A stretch of DNA of 64,000 bases from Bacillota bacterium (GTDB taxonomy: Bacteria; Bacillota; UBA4882; UBA8346), in the NCBI GenBank assembly GCA_023402395.1, contig JAEYGI010000063.1, positions 1 to 64,000 on the forward strand, written 5' to 3'. Positions 50,286 to 57,893 of this stretch are shown piece by piece. Within the stretch, counting starts at the first letter, position 1. Every line of letters begins with the position of its first letter. The notes beneath the pieces were generated by a model that did not search any database, had not been told where the DNA came from, and saw only the letters and a list, made by a program, of their open reading frames with translations. The translations under genes and the position numbers were made by a program.

Positions 50286-51479
50286 GTGGCAGAGATCAAG
50301 ATACCGATTGGGCCGCAGCATCCGGCGCTCAAAGAGCCGGAGAGTTTTAACCTGATCCTGGAGGGTGAGAAGATCGTCGATGCCGAGGTCAAGTTGGGAT
50401 ACAATCACCGGGGCATCGAGAAGGCTTGTGAGAGCCGCAGCTATATTCAGAGTCTTTATCTGACCGAGCGGGTCTGCGGAATTTGTTCGCATGCCCATTC
50501 CACCGCCTACATCATGGCGGTGGAGGAGATCGCCAAGGTGCAGGTTCCGGAGCGGGCCGAGTATATTCGGGCGATCATCGGGGAATTGGAGCGGCTTCAC
50601 AGCCATCTCTTGTGGTTGGGAGTGGCCGGTCACGAAGTCGGTTTTGATACGTTGTTCATGTACGCCTGGCGCGACCGGGAAGTAGTCATGGATTTGCTGG
50701 CGCTGATCTCGGGGAACCGGGTGAACTACGGAATTAATACCATCGGGGGTGTCCGGCGGGACATCAGCGCCGAGCAAGCCCAAGAAATCTTGGGAATCCT
50801 CGATCATCTGACCGCCCGGACCGAGTATTATATCAAGATTGTCACCGAAGAGACCACGTTTATAGGGCGGCTGGACGGAGTCGGCAAACTGTCGACCGAG
50901 GACGCTTTGAGTCTTGGCGCCGTGGGACCGGTGGGACGGGGTTCGGGAATCGCCAGGGACACCCGGAAAGATGATCCCTATGGCGCTTACAAAACACTGG
51001 ACGTCAAGGTCATTTCTAACAATCATTGCGATGTGTTGGGCCGGAGCATTGTCCGTGTCTTTGAACTTTTGGAGAGCTACAAAATGCTTCATACTCTGGT
51101 GAGCAATCTTCCGGAAGGGCCGATCGCGGTCAAAGTGCCGCGGAAGATTCCGGCCGGTGAGGCGGTCGCCCGTTATGAGGCGCCGCGTGGTGAAAATATT
51201 CATTACGTCCGTTCCAACGGAACCGAGATTCCGGAGCGGGTCAAGGTCCGGGCGCCAACCCTGGCCAACCTGGCGGCGATCCGGCATATGTTGCGTGGCG
51301 GGTACCTGGCGGATTTCCCAATCGTTGTCGCCGCCATTGACCCCTGCTTCTCCTGCACTGACCGGTCCATTCAGCTGGTTGACGGGAAGCGTTCGTCCAC
51401 GCTGGAGTGGGGTCAGCTCCGGGAGTATAGCATCAAATGGTATCAGAATCGGGGACTCGATCTGTCCCGACTCAAATAG
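50286..51479 (+). CDS. Group 4 [NiFe] hydrogenase large subunit (NuoD-like) with NiFe ligands
   Basis: The 397-aa catalytic subunit retains both nickel-binding cysteine pairs: RVCGICSHAHS (about 61-71) near the N-terminus and IDPCFSCTDR (about 352-361). It should therefore form a functional NiFe centre, unlike Nuo or Ehr relatives that lost it. After CTDR there is a 36-residue C-terminal extension (SIQLVDGKR...YSIKWYQ) like that of HycE, which would be cleaved after metal insertion by the protease encoded at the end of the operon. GTG 50286 has GAAGGAG upstream. Reaction: reversible H+ reduction to H2. Confidence 0.93.
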   Translation: MAEIKIPIGPQHPALKEPESFNLILEGEKIVDAEVKLGYNHRGIEKACESRSYIQSLYLTERVCGICSHAHSTAYIMAVEEIAKVQVPERAEYIRAIIGELERLHSHLLWLGVAGHEVGFDTLFMYAWRDREVVMDLLALISGNRVNYGINTIGGVRRDISAEQAQEILGILDHLTARTEYYIKIVTEETTFIGRLDGVGKLSTEDALSLGAVGPVGRGSGIARDTRKDDPYGAYKTLDVKVISNNHCDVLGRSIVRVFELLESYKMLHTLVSNLPEGPIAVKVPRKIPAGEAVARYEAPRGENIHYVRSNGTEIPERVKVRAPTLANLAAIRHMLRGGYLADFPIVVAAIDPCFSCTDRSIQLVDGKRSSTLEWGQLREYSIKWYQNRGLDLSRLK

Positions 51480-51500
51480 GGTGATGGTGGTGTTTATCTG

Positions 51501-52448
51501 ATGAGCATTAGCTGGAGTCTCTTTTATATGTTGGTGTTCCCGGGATTTCTCTTTCTCAGCTTCTATGGGATGGCTTGTGAATGGGTTGACCGGAAACTAT
51601 ACGCCCGTTTTCAAAACCGGATCGGACCGCCCTGGTATCAACCGGAGGCCGACTTCATCAAATTAATGGCCAAGGAAGAGATCATACCCGAAGCGGCGGA
51701 TCCGGTGATGTTCCGGATGCTGCCCGTCGTGGCCCTGGCCGCTGTCCTGACCGCGTTTCTTTATATCCCGGTCTGGGGAACTCAAGCTGCTTTCTCGTTC
51801 GAGGGCGATTTGGTGGTTGTCTTTTACCTGCTGACCATTCCGACGCTCACCTTCTTTCTGGCCGGGTGGCATTCGACTTCGCTTTTTGCGACGATTGGGT
51901 CGGTACGAAATCTAACCCAGCTCTTCGCCTATGAGGTCCCCTTGCTGCTGGTCCTGCTTGGTCCGGCATTACTAGCCGGAACCTGGTCCATCAGCGGGAT
52001 CACGGCTTTCTTCGTCAAACATCCGGTATACCTCTTTGCGAACTTCCTTGGGTTTTTGGTGGCATTGATCGCGGCTCAAGGAAAATTGGAACGGGTGCCC
52101 TTCGATATTCCGGAAGCGGAGACCGAAATCGTCGCCGGCAGTTTCACCGAATTCAGCGGGAAGCTGCTGGGGATTTTCCGGCTCGCCATCGACCTGGAGA
52201 TGGTGGTAGTCGCCACGTTGTTATCGGCGGTGTTTTGGGGCGGTTCGCTTGGGCTCCATCCCGTCCTCGGATTTATCCTGTTTATCGTTAAAACAATGGT
52301 GATCGTGGTGATCTTTACCATTTTCCGGAGCGTGATGGCCCGGATCCGGATCGAACAGATGATGAAGTTCTGCTGGAATATACTGGCCCCTGCCGCGTTG
52401 CTGCAGTTGTTGATCAATGTGGTGCTGAAAATTACTGTGCTGAAATGA
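51501..52448 (+). CDS. Hydrogenase membrane subunit NuoH-like
   Basis: The 315-aa, eight-helix protein anchors the catalytic arm. KLYARFQNRIGPPWYQPEADFIKLMAKEE-like sequence (about 31-60) and VPFDIPEAETEIVAGSFTEFSG (about 198-219) are the standard NuoH/HyfC/EchB signatures, with the acidic residues of the E-channel. It starts 21 bp after the large-subunit gene. Confidence 0.93.
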   Translation: MSISWSLFYMLVFPGFLFLSFYGMACEWVDRKLYARFQNRIGPPWYQPEADFIKLMAKEEIIPEAADPVMFRMLPVVALAAVLTAFLYIPVWGTQAAFSFEGDLVVVFYLLTIPTLTFFLAGWHSTSLFATIGSVRNLTQLFAYEVPLLLVLLGPALLAGTWSISGITAFFVKHPVYLFANFLGFLVALIAAQGKLERVPFDIPEAETEIVAGSFTEFSGKLLGIFRLAIDLEMVVVATLLSAVFWGGSLGLHPVLGFILFIVKTMVIVVIFTIFRSVMARIRIEQMMKFCWNILAPAALLQLLINVVLKITVLK

Positions 52449-52522
52449 TGGCTGATAGGTGGTCGTACTCAAATCAGACCGGCGGCTGTCTTTGAAAGCA
52501 ACAGACTATGAGGTGTTCTGCG

Positions 52523-52876
52523 ATGAAACATCCGGGACGGATTATTCCCGAAATCTTCAGGATGCTGGTTAAAAAACCGGCGACTGTCAATTACCCGCAA
52601 GAAAAGAAAGTGATGCCCAAGAACTTCCGGGGCAAGATCAAGTTTGATTCCAAGGCTTGCATTGGCTGTAAGATTTGCATGCGCGACTGCCCGGCCAAAG
52701 CGATTGAGATTTCGCCGACTGGACAGGAGAAGGTGTTCAAGTCCAAATTCTATCTCGACCGGTGCATCTTTTGTGCGCAATGCGTCGATTCCTGTCCTCG
52801 CAAAGCCTTATCCTCCACCACTGAGTTTGAGCTGGCTCATTTTGACCGGAAGAAGCTTGAGGAAGATCAGGAATGA
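52523..52876 (+). CDS. Hydrogenase ferredoxin-like subunit NuoI (two [4Fe-4S])
   Basis: The 117-aa protein has two CxxCxxCxxxCP motifs: CIGCKICMRDCP (about 48-59) and CIFCAQCVDSCP (about 78-89). It relays electrons, probably from reduced ferredoxin, to the small-subunit cluster. ATG 52523 is preferred over 52508 because GAGGTG lies between them with 6-nt spacing. Its stop overlaps the start of the protease gene. Confidence 0.92.
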   Translation: MKHPGRIIPEIFRMLVKKPATVNYPQEKKVMPKNFRGKIKFDSKACIGCKICMRDCPAKAIEISPTGQEKVFKSKFYLDRCIFCAQCVDSCPRKALSSTTEFELAHFDRKKLEEDQE

Positions 52877-53364
52877 ACGAGATCATCGAGCGACTAGCCG
52901 CAATCTGGGAGAAGGAAACCCGGTTGGTTTTTTTGGGGGTGGGTTCTCCGTTACGGGCCGATGATTCGGTCGGCCTTTTCATTGTCGAGGAGTTGGAAAA
53001 AGGGTTGGCTGCTACTGCCGGGAAGGAACTCCGGTTTTACCTCGGCGAGTCCGCGCCGGAGAACTTTTCCGGGGCGATCCGGGAGTTTGGGCCTTCCACG
53101 GTGATTGTCTTCGATGCCGCGGAATTCGGGGCGGCGCCGGGAACCTTTCGCTTAATTGAAGCGGACGAGATCGGCGGCGCCAGCTTCTCAACCCATATGC
53201 TACCCTTGCACGTTCTGACCAATTATCTGACGGCTTCGGCCGGGTGCCGGATTCTAGTCATCGGGATCCAGCCCAAACTGTTGGAATTCGGCTATCCGTT
53301 GACTCTCAAGGTACAGTCGGCGGCCGTCGGTTTTGTGAGGGAATTGGCGGCCCGGGTGGGGTAA
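52873..53364 (+). CDS. Hydrogenase maturation protease (HycI/HyaD family)
   Basis: The 163-aa endopeptidase has the family opening FLGVGSPLRADDSVGLF (about 17-33), with the Asp that senses nickel, and VIVFDAAEFG (about 77-86) with the second metal ligand. These enzymes cleave the large-subunit C-terminal extension after nickel insertion. ATGA overlap with the preceding gene ties it to the operon and supports a catalytically active hydrogenase. Hyp factors are not in the window. Confidence 0.9.
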   Translation: MNEIIERLAAIWEKETRLVFLGVGSPLRADDSVGLFIVEELEKGLAATAGKELRFYLGESAPENFSGAIREFGPSTVIVFDAAEFGAAPGTFRLIEADEIGGASFSTHMLPLHVLTNYLTASAGCRILVIGIQPKLLEFGYPLTLKVQSAAVGFVRELAARVG

Positions 53365-53381
53365 ATCGAAAAAATTGTTGT

Positions 53382-53415
53382 AAAACCACCGGCGTTCTTG
53401 CCGGTGGTTTTTTTA
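53382..53415 (+). terminator. Terminator of the hydrogenase operon
   Basis: A 12-bp stem AAAACCACCGGC/GCCGGTGGTTTT with a 6-nt loop is followed by T residues, 17 bp after the protease stop. Confidence 0.92.
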
Positions 53416-53485
53416 TCGCCCGTAACGTAGCGGTCCATGGGCACATATGATAAACCGTCCGATTTTTTTGCAAGGATGTGATCCC

Positions 53486-54940
53486 ATGGAAATTTACGTG
53501 ATCCAACCGGGCGACAGCTTGTTCCTAATTGCCCAGCGTTTTGGAACGACAGTGGCCGCGATTCAAGCGCTGAATCAACTTTCCAACCCCGGCCGGCTGG
53601 TAGTGGGGCAGGCAATTCTGATTCCGCCCCCTCCCGAGCCGCTCGAACCGCTTCGTTACACTGTCCAGCGGGGAGACAGCCTCTTTGCCATCGCGCAACT
53701 TTTTGGGGTCACGGGCAACGCCATCGCCCAGGCCAACAATATCGCCAATCCCAATTTGATTCAGGCCGGACAGTCTTTGCTCATTCCCGGATGGTCCCAG
53801 GTCGTTTATACGGTTCAGCCTGGGGATAGCTTATATATGATCGCCAATCGCTACGGCGTCTCCGTCAACTGGCTCGCCAGAGTCAACGGGATCGCCGACC
53901 CGGCCTCCATCTATCCCGGCCAGGTCATAATTGTCCCGCAACCAGCGTCGGAGCGGCCCCTGGCCGAGGTGATGGGGTATTTTCAAACCGCGAACACCAG
54001 CGGTTTGGAACGGACCTTGACCCAATATGGAGACTACCTTACCTACGGGGTGCTGTTCCAATATCCGGTCGACGCCGCCGGATCGATTACCATACCGGCC
54101 ACCACCGAACGAGCGGTTGCGATCATGCGAGCCAACAACGTTCGCCCGTTGCCTTCGGTCACCAATTACGGCCCCAATGGCTTTGACCCGGATCTGGCCC
54201 GGACGATCATGAGTGACGAGGCCGTGAAGGCGCGGACCATTGCCAATATTCTGGCGCTGCTTGACCGCTATGGGTTTGCCGGGGTTAATATTGACTTTGA
54301 AAATATGCATCCGGAGGACCGGCAGCTTTATAACGCATTCGTCCGCGATCTGGCCGCTGCGCTCCGGCCGCGGGGCTATCCGGTGACCCTGGCGGTCGCG
54401 CCCAAATATTCCGACCAGGCCAATCAGCCTTGGGTTGGAGCCTTTGATTACGCCACCCTCGGCCAACTCGCCGACATCATTTTTATCATGACCTATGAAT
54501 GGGGCTGGATCGGCGGTCCGCCGATGGCCGTCGCCCCGCTCAACCTGGTCCGGCGGACCATTGCCTATGCGACATCCCTGATTCCGGCTAACAAAATTAT
54601 TATGGGCGTTCCTTTTTACGGATACAATTGGCCGCTGCCGGACACTCCCGAGACGCTGGCGACGCCGGTTAATTTGATTGAAGTATATTCGCTGGCCTAC
54701 GATAACGGAGCGGCCATTAATTACAATCCGACCGCCCAGTCGCCCTGGTTCCGCTATACCGATCAACAGGGCCGGGGCCATGAGGTCTGGTTTGAAGATG
54801 TCCGGTCGCTGGCCGCCAAGTACGAGACAGCCCGAGAATTCGGACTGCGCGGGGTCGGATACTGGAGTTTTCTGAATGACCCATACGGTACGCCGCAAAA
54901 CTGGCCGGTACTTGAGAATACGTTTATTATCGCCAAATGA
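53486..54940 (+). CDS. LysM-GH18 spore peptidoglycan hydrolase (YaaH/SleL-like)
   Basis: The 484-aa protein has three LysM domains (about 2-47, 53-98 and 103-148) and a GH18 domain (about 155-480) whose active-site strand is GVNIDFEN near residue 265. SleL/YaaH acts as an N-acetylglucosaminidase on cortex fragments during germination. There is no signal peptide, as usual for spore-coat-associated SleL. Three LysM domains instead of the usual two is slightly unusual. ATG 53486 has AAGGATGTGA upstream; the frame from 53447 is less likely. Confidence 0.88.
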   Translation: MEIYVIQPGDSLFLIAQRFGTTVAAIQALNQLSNPGRLVVGQAILIPPPPEPLEPLRYTVQRGDSLFAIAQLFGVTGNAIAQANNIANPNLIQAGQSLLIPGWSQVVYTVQPGDSLYMIANRYGVSVNWLARVNGIADPASIYPGQVIIVPQPASERPLAEVMGYFQTANTSGLERTLTQYGDYLTYGVLFQYPVDAAGSITIPATTERAVAIMRANNVRPLPSVTNYGPNGFDPDLARTIMSDEAVKARTIANILALLDRYGFAGVNIDFENMHPEDRQLYNAFVRDLAAALRPRGYPVTLAVAPKYSDQANQPWVGAFDYATLGQLADIIFIMTYEWGWIGGPPMAVAPLNLVRRTIAYATSLIPANKIIMGVPFYGYNWPLPDTPETLATPVNLIEVYSLAYDNGAAINYNPTAQSPWFRYTDQQGRGHEVWFEDVRSLAAKYETAREFGLRGVGYWSFLNDPYGTPQNWPVLENTFIIAK

Positions 54941-54941
54941 T

Positions 54942-54972
54942 TAAAAAAGCGCCCGGGCCATCCCGGGCGCCG
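54942..54972. terminator. GC-rich hairpin after the YaaH/SleL-like gene
   Basis: A 9-bp GCGCCCGGG/CCCGGGCGC stem with a CCAT loop. The A-run lies on the left, so the U-tract would be on a minus-strand transcript. It may still stall or stabilise the plus-strand mRNA 3' end. Confidence 0.5.
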
Positions 54973-55128
54973 CTGATCAGCGAAAAGAGCAAGAAAAGAG
55001 GGGAAGAAGCAATTCTTCCTCCAAATGACAATGATTGGATCCGCTCGTGAACCGTTTCCGTGGAAGGAATAGCGATTCCGTTGTTGAATACAATGATCAT
55101 AGCCGACTACCTGGAAAGGACGTAACTC

Positions 55129-55749
55129 ATGCTCAAGGCGTTCATCTTTGATCTTGGCAATGTGCTTATCAAAATTTCCACGGAGAAGATCTTTCAATCC
55201 TGGGGCTCCCAATCCGGTTTGGACTGGCGGGAGATCAAGGAACGGTTCCGCTTTGATGATCAATATTATCAGTTTGAACGGGGAGCCTTGACTCCGGCTC
55301 AATATTTTAAGCATATCCGGTCCGAGTTTTGCCTGCCGCTCTCCGATGCCGAGATGGAGACGGGATGGAACGCGATCTTTGACGGCAAGGTTCATGGCGC
55401 TGACCGGCTTCTTAAGGCGTTGGCCAGGAGTTACCGGGTGGTAGTGCTCAGCAACACCAATGAACCCCATGTTAAATTCTTTCAATCGGCTTATCATGAA
55501 GTCTTGCAACCATGCGAGCGGATCTTTGTCTCCAATGAAATCGGGATCAGAAAACCGGAGACCGGAGCTTACCGGACGGTCATTGATTATTTGCAATTAA
55601 AGCCGGAGGAGATCGTTTTCTTCGACGATTTGCCTGAAAACATCGTCGCTGGCCGCCGGCTTGGGATCATTGGCATTCAGTTCGCCGGCTGTGAAGCGGT
55701 GATCCAGGAATTAAAAAAGATTGGGATCGAATTGGAGCAAGCTTCGTAA
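55129..55749 (+). CDS. HAD-superfamily hydrolase, subfamily IA
   Basis: The 206-aa phosphatase-like protein has motif I FDLGNVL (about 7-13; the usual second Asp is replaced by Asn in DxGxxL variants of this subgroup), motif II VVLSNTNEPH (about 105-114), the lysine in GIRKPETGAY (about 142-151) and motif IV VFFDDLPENI (about 163-172). This fits the YihX/epoxide-hydrolase-N-terminal-like HAD group. The substrate is unknown, probably a small phosphorylated metabolite. Monocistronic. Confidence 0.85.
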   Translation: MLKAFIFDLGNVLIKISTEKIFQSWGSQSGLDWREIKERFRFDDQYYQFERGALTPAQYFKHIRSEFCLPLSDAEMETGWNAIFDGKVHGADRLLKALARSYRVVVLSNTNEPHVKFFQSAYHEVLQPCERIFVSNEIGIRKPETGAYRTVIDYLQLKPEEIVFFDDLPENIVAGRRLGIIGIQFAGCEAVIQELKKIGIELEQAS

Positions 55750-55756
55750 GATCTTC

Positions 55757-55790
55757 ATGACTCCCCGGACTTTGGCCGGGGAGCCGTCAT
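55757..55790. terminator. Hairpin after the HAD gene (probable transcript end)
   Basis: CTCCCCGG/CCGGGGAG (55761-55768 with 55776-55783) is flanked by further pairing ATGAC/GTCAT. No T-run follows, so factor-independent termination is uncertain. Confidence 0.5.
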
Positions 55791-55926
55791 GCTCATTCAC
55801 CCCCGGAGAACCAGACTCGCAATCTATCAACCGGTTGCCAACCGCCCCAACGATCATTCTATTCAAAATCCCCAACATGTTGTTAAAATTCCACATTATC
55901 TTATCAGAACTCCACATTCAACCACA

Positions 55927-56113
55927 AAATCGAAAGCATCCGAAAGCAAACGAAAGTATTTTGTTGTCAAATCGAAAGTAATCGAAAGCAAACGAAACCA
56001 TTCTGTTGTCAAATCGAAAGAAACCGAAAGGAAACGAAAGTGTTTTGTTGCCGAATCGAAAGTATTCGAAAGCAAATGAAATCATTCCGAAAGCAAACGA
56101 AAGGATTCGAAAG
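55927..56113. repeat. 42-bp tandem array of 10-bp-phased CGAAAG words
   Basis: Three full 42-bp units (55927-55968, 55969-56010 and 56011-56052) and a partial fourth unit are followed by extra CGAAAG copies to about 56113. Each unit has CGAAAG or CGAAAC three times exactly 10 bp apart, then a TATTTTGTTGTC-like spacer. The array fills most of the 511-bp gap 55750-56260. A 96-codon frame (55789-56079) runs through it with 14-residue repeats but has no ribosome site, so I treat the region as non-coding. Confidence 0.85.
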
Positions 56114-56260
56114 GGAAATATCAATTGGAAGGAACAAAATGAAAAACGCGGGGACGAACTGAACGGGAGGCTGGCAAGGATAGCATGAATGACCATCGCA
56201 ATTTTTTACAAGCATTCCCCTTCGGACGGGATTTATAATTGAAAAAACGGAGGGGATATT

Positions 56261-56683
56261 GTGAAAATCGTGATGGTAATCGATAATACGTTGCCGGTGG
56301 GGCTGATCGCCAATACCGCGGCGGTTCTTGGGCTAAGCCTCGGACAAAAGGTGGCGGGCCTGATCGGGCCGGACACCCGTGATGGTTGGGACAGAATTCA
56401 CAACGGAATTACCGCCTATTCGATCCCGATTCTGGAGGCGACCGATGCCGCGCTCAACCAATTACGGGAAGAGTTATTTAGTGACGAATTTGCGGATGTG
56501 ACCGTGATTGACTTTTGTGACCTGGCGCAACGCTCCAAACATTATGATGAGTACATCCGCAGCTTCTCGCAAGCCGTCCCCGGGCAACTGCAATATTTGG
56601 GACTTTGCCTCTGCGGGCCTCCGGAGAAGGTAAACCGGATTACCGGACAATTGCGGTTGTTGAAACAGCGTTCATTCAGTTGA
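56261..56683 (+). CDS. DUF2000 family protein
   Basis: The 140-aa protein matches DUF2000 (PF09391): VMVIDNTLPVGLIANTAAVLGLSLG near the N-terminus, then a central region with GITAYSIPIL, and a C-terminal LCLCGPPEKVNRITGQL. It resembles the peptidyl-tRNA hydrolase 2 fold. Function unknown. GTG 56261 has GGAGGGG upstream. Confidence 0.78.
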   Translation: MKIVMVIDNTLPVGLIANTAAVLGLSLGQKVAGLIGPDTRDGWDRIHNGITAYSIPILEATDAALNQLREELFSDEFADVTVIDFCDLAQRSKHYDEYIRSFSQAVPGQLQYLGLCLCGPPEKVNRITGQLRLLKQRSFS

Positions 56684-56691
56684 ATTGGAGC

Positions 56692-56737
56692 TACCGAAAG
56701 AAACGCCAGGCGATGTTGCCCGGCGTTTCTTTCGGTA
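56692..56737. terminator. Bidirectional terminator between DUF2000 and sleB-like genes
   Basis: A 16-bp perfect stem (56692-56707 with 56722-56737) containing GAAAGAAACGCC has T-rich stretches on both strands. It separates the two convergent genes. Confidence 0.8.
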
Positions 56738-56771
56738 CGGCGATGCTTTACTTTAAATCGCAAATACCTCA

Positions 56772-57368
56772 TTACACCGCGAAAACATGGTTTCCAATAC
56801 GATCGATGACGGTCCGCGACCAGACCCAGGAGCGGTCCGGTACTTTGGCCGGGTTAAAGAAAAACTTGGCGCCGCTGGTCGGATCCCATCCTCGAAGCGC
56901 CGCTTTGGCGGCCTGGTACGATTCCCAGGTCGGCTGCCTCCAAATCTGGCCATTGGATACCGATTCGAACTCATGCCGCTTAAAGACATTTCCGGTGATC
57001 GTCCTTGGGAACTGGCCGTCCTCGATCCGGTTCAAAATGACCGAGGCCACCGCCACTTGTCCTTGAAACGGTTCCCCTCCGGCTTCGGCCGTGATCAGCC
57101 GGGCCAGCAGTTCCAGATCCGTCGGGGTGGGCTGAGCCGGATTTTGATTGGCTTCGTCCGGAATCGTCAGCCGGTCTCCGGCAAAGATCAAGTTGCCGCT
57201 CAGCGCGTTGGTCTGTTTCAGTGCACGTACAGAGGTCCCGTTTTGGGTCGCAATTGTATAAAGGGACTCGCCTCGTTTAATATGATGCGACACCGCGGCG
57301 TTGGCGGGTATCGCTCCAATTGACAGCATCAACATGGCCGCGCCGAACATCGTTAACTTTTTTAACAT
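56772..57368 (-). CDS. Cell wall hydrolase SleB family with LysM domain
   Basis: The 198-aa exported protein has a signal peptide (about 1-25), one LysM domain (about 27-71) and a Hydrolase_2/SleB catalytic domain (about 85-198). The catalytic glutamate lies in LITAEAGGEP (about 91-100), followed by GQVAVASVILNR. SleB is a lytic transglycosylase active on muramic-lactam-containing cortex during germination. Binding by LysM rather than PG_binding_1 is common in clostridial relatives. GGAGG precedes the start. YpeB is not adjacent. Confidence 0.88.
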   Translation of the reverse strand: MLKKLTMFGAAMLMLSIGAIPANAAVSHHIKRGESLYTIATQNGTSVRALKQTNALSGNLIFAGDRLTIPDEANQNPAQPTPTDLELLARLITAEAGGEPFQGQVAVASVILNRIEDGQFPRTITGNVFKRHEFESVSNGQIWRQPTWESYQAAKAALRGWDPTSGAKFFFNPAKVPDRSWVWSRTVIDRIGNHVFAV

Positions 57369-57401
57369 TCGCTAATTAACCTCCTAAAACGGTTTTTCCT
57401 T

Positions 57402-57483
57402 ATAAATTGAATTAAATTTCGAGTATGCATCATGTCCCTAAAGACGGCCATGTGCAAAAATTAAGGGATTTAATCCAACTTAA
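57402..57483. repeat. Nested hairpin element E7, distant copy of E3
   Basis: The outer arms 57402-57417 and 57468-57483 pair with three mismatches. The interior carries GTATGCATCATGTCCCTAAA and AATTAAGG at the same spacing as 1343-1424; about 65 of 82 positions match by eye. It lies upstream of the sleB-like gene, in the 57369-57893 gap. The rest of that gap (57490-57893) holds no gene I can support. Confidence 0.82.
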
Positions 57484-57893
57484 AACCAATTTAATTTCGC
57501 AAACATATGATTTCATACGATTAACCAAATCAATGGAAAAATCAAACATCGGCAACTCGATTCTTGGCGGCTTCGAATCGCAAATACCGGCGGCCATTCT
57601 TCCCAAATTGCTGTCAAAACGGCGTATCGGACCGCATGGCTGTCATTATAACAAGGAGCAGCAGCCACGTCAAAGAACAAGTTTTGGAAACAGTTGCGGA
57701 TGAGCTGATTGCGCGATGGACAAATCCCGGGATCTCATATGGCTGCTGGCGAGTTTGGCCCGGGAGAGGGCCGCTTCATGCCCGAATCTATTGGCGCGGC
57801 GATTCATGCCGACGGGGTTTTTGGGAGGAGGAATCGGTTAATGGTCGAAATGTATTTATAAAAATATGTTTAGCGGCAGGTGTGAACAGAAGA

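Noticed and set aside
55789..56196. Frames on both strands through the 42-bp CGAAAG array that encode 14-residue repeats
   Set aside because: Openness follows from the 42-bp period; composition is extreme (Lys/Ser/Arg or Phe-rich), and there is no convincing ribosome site or flanking conserved sequence.
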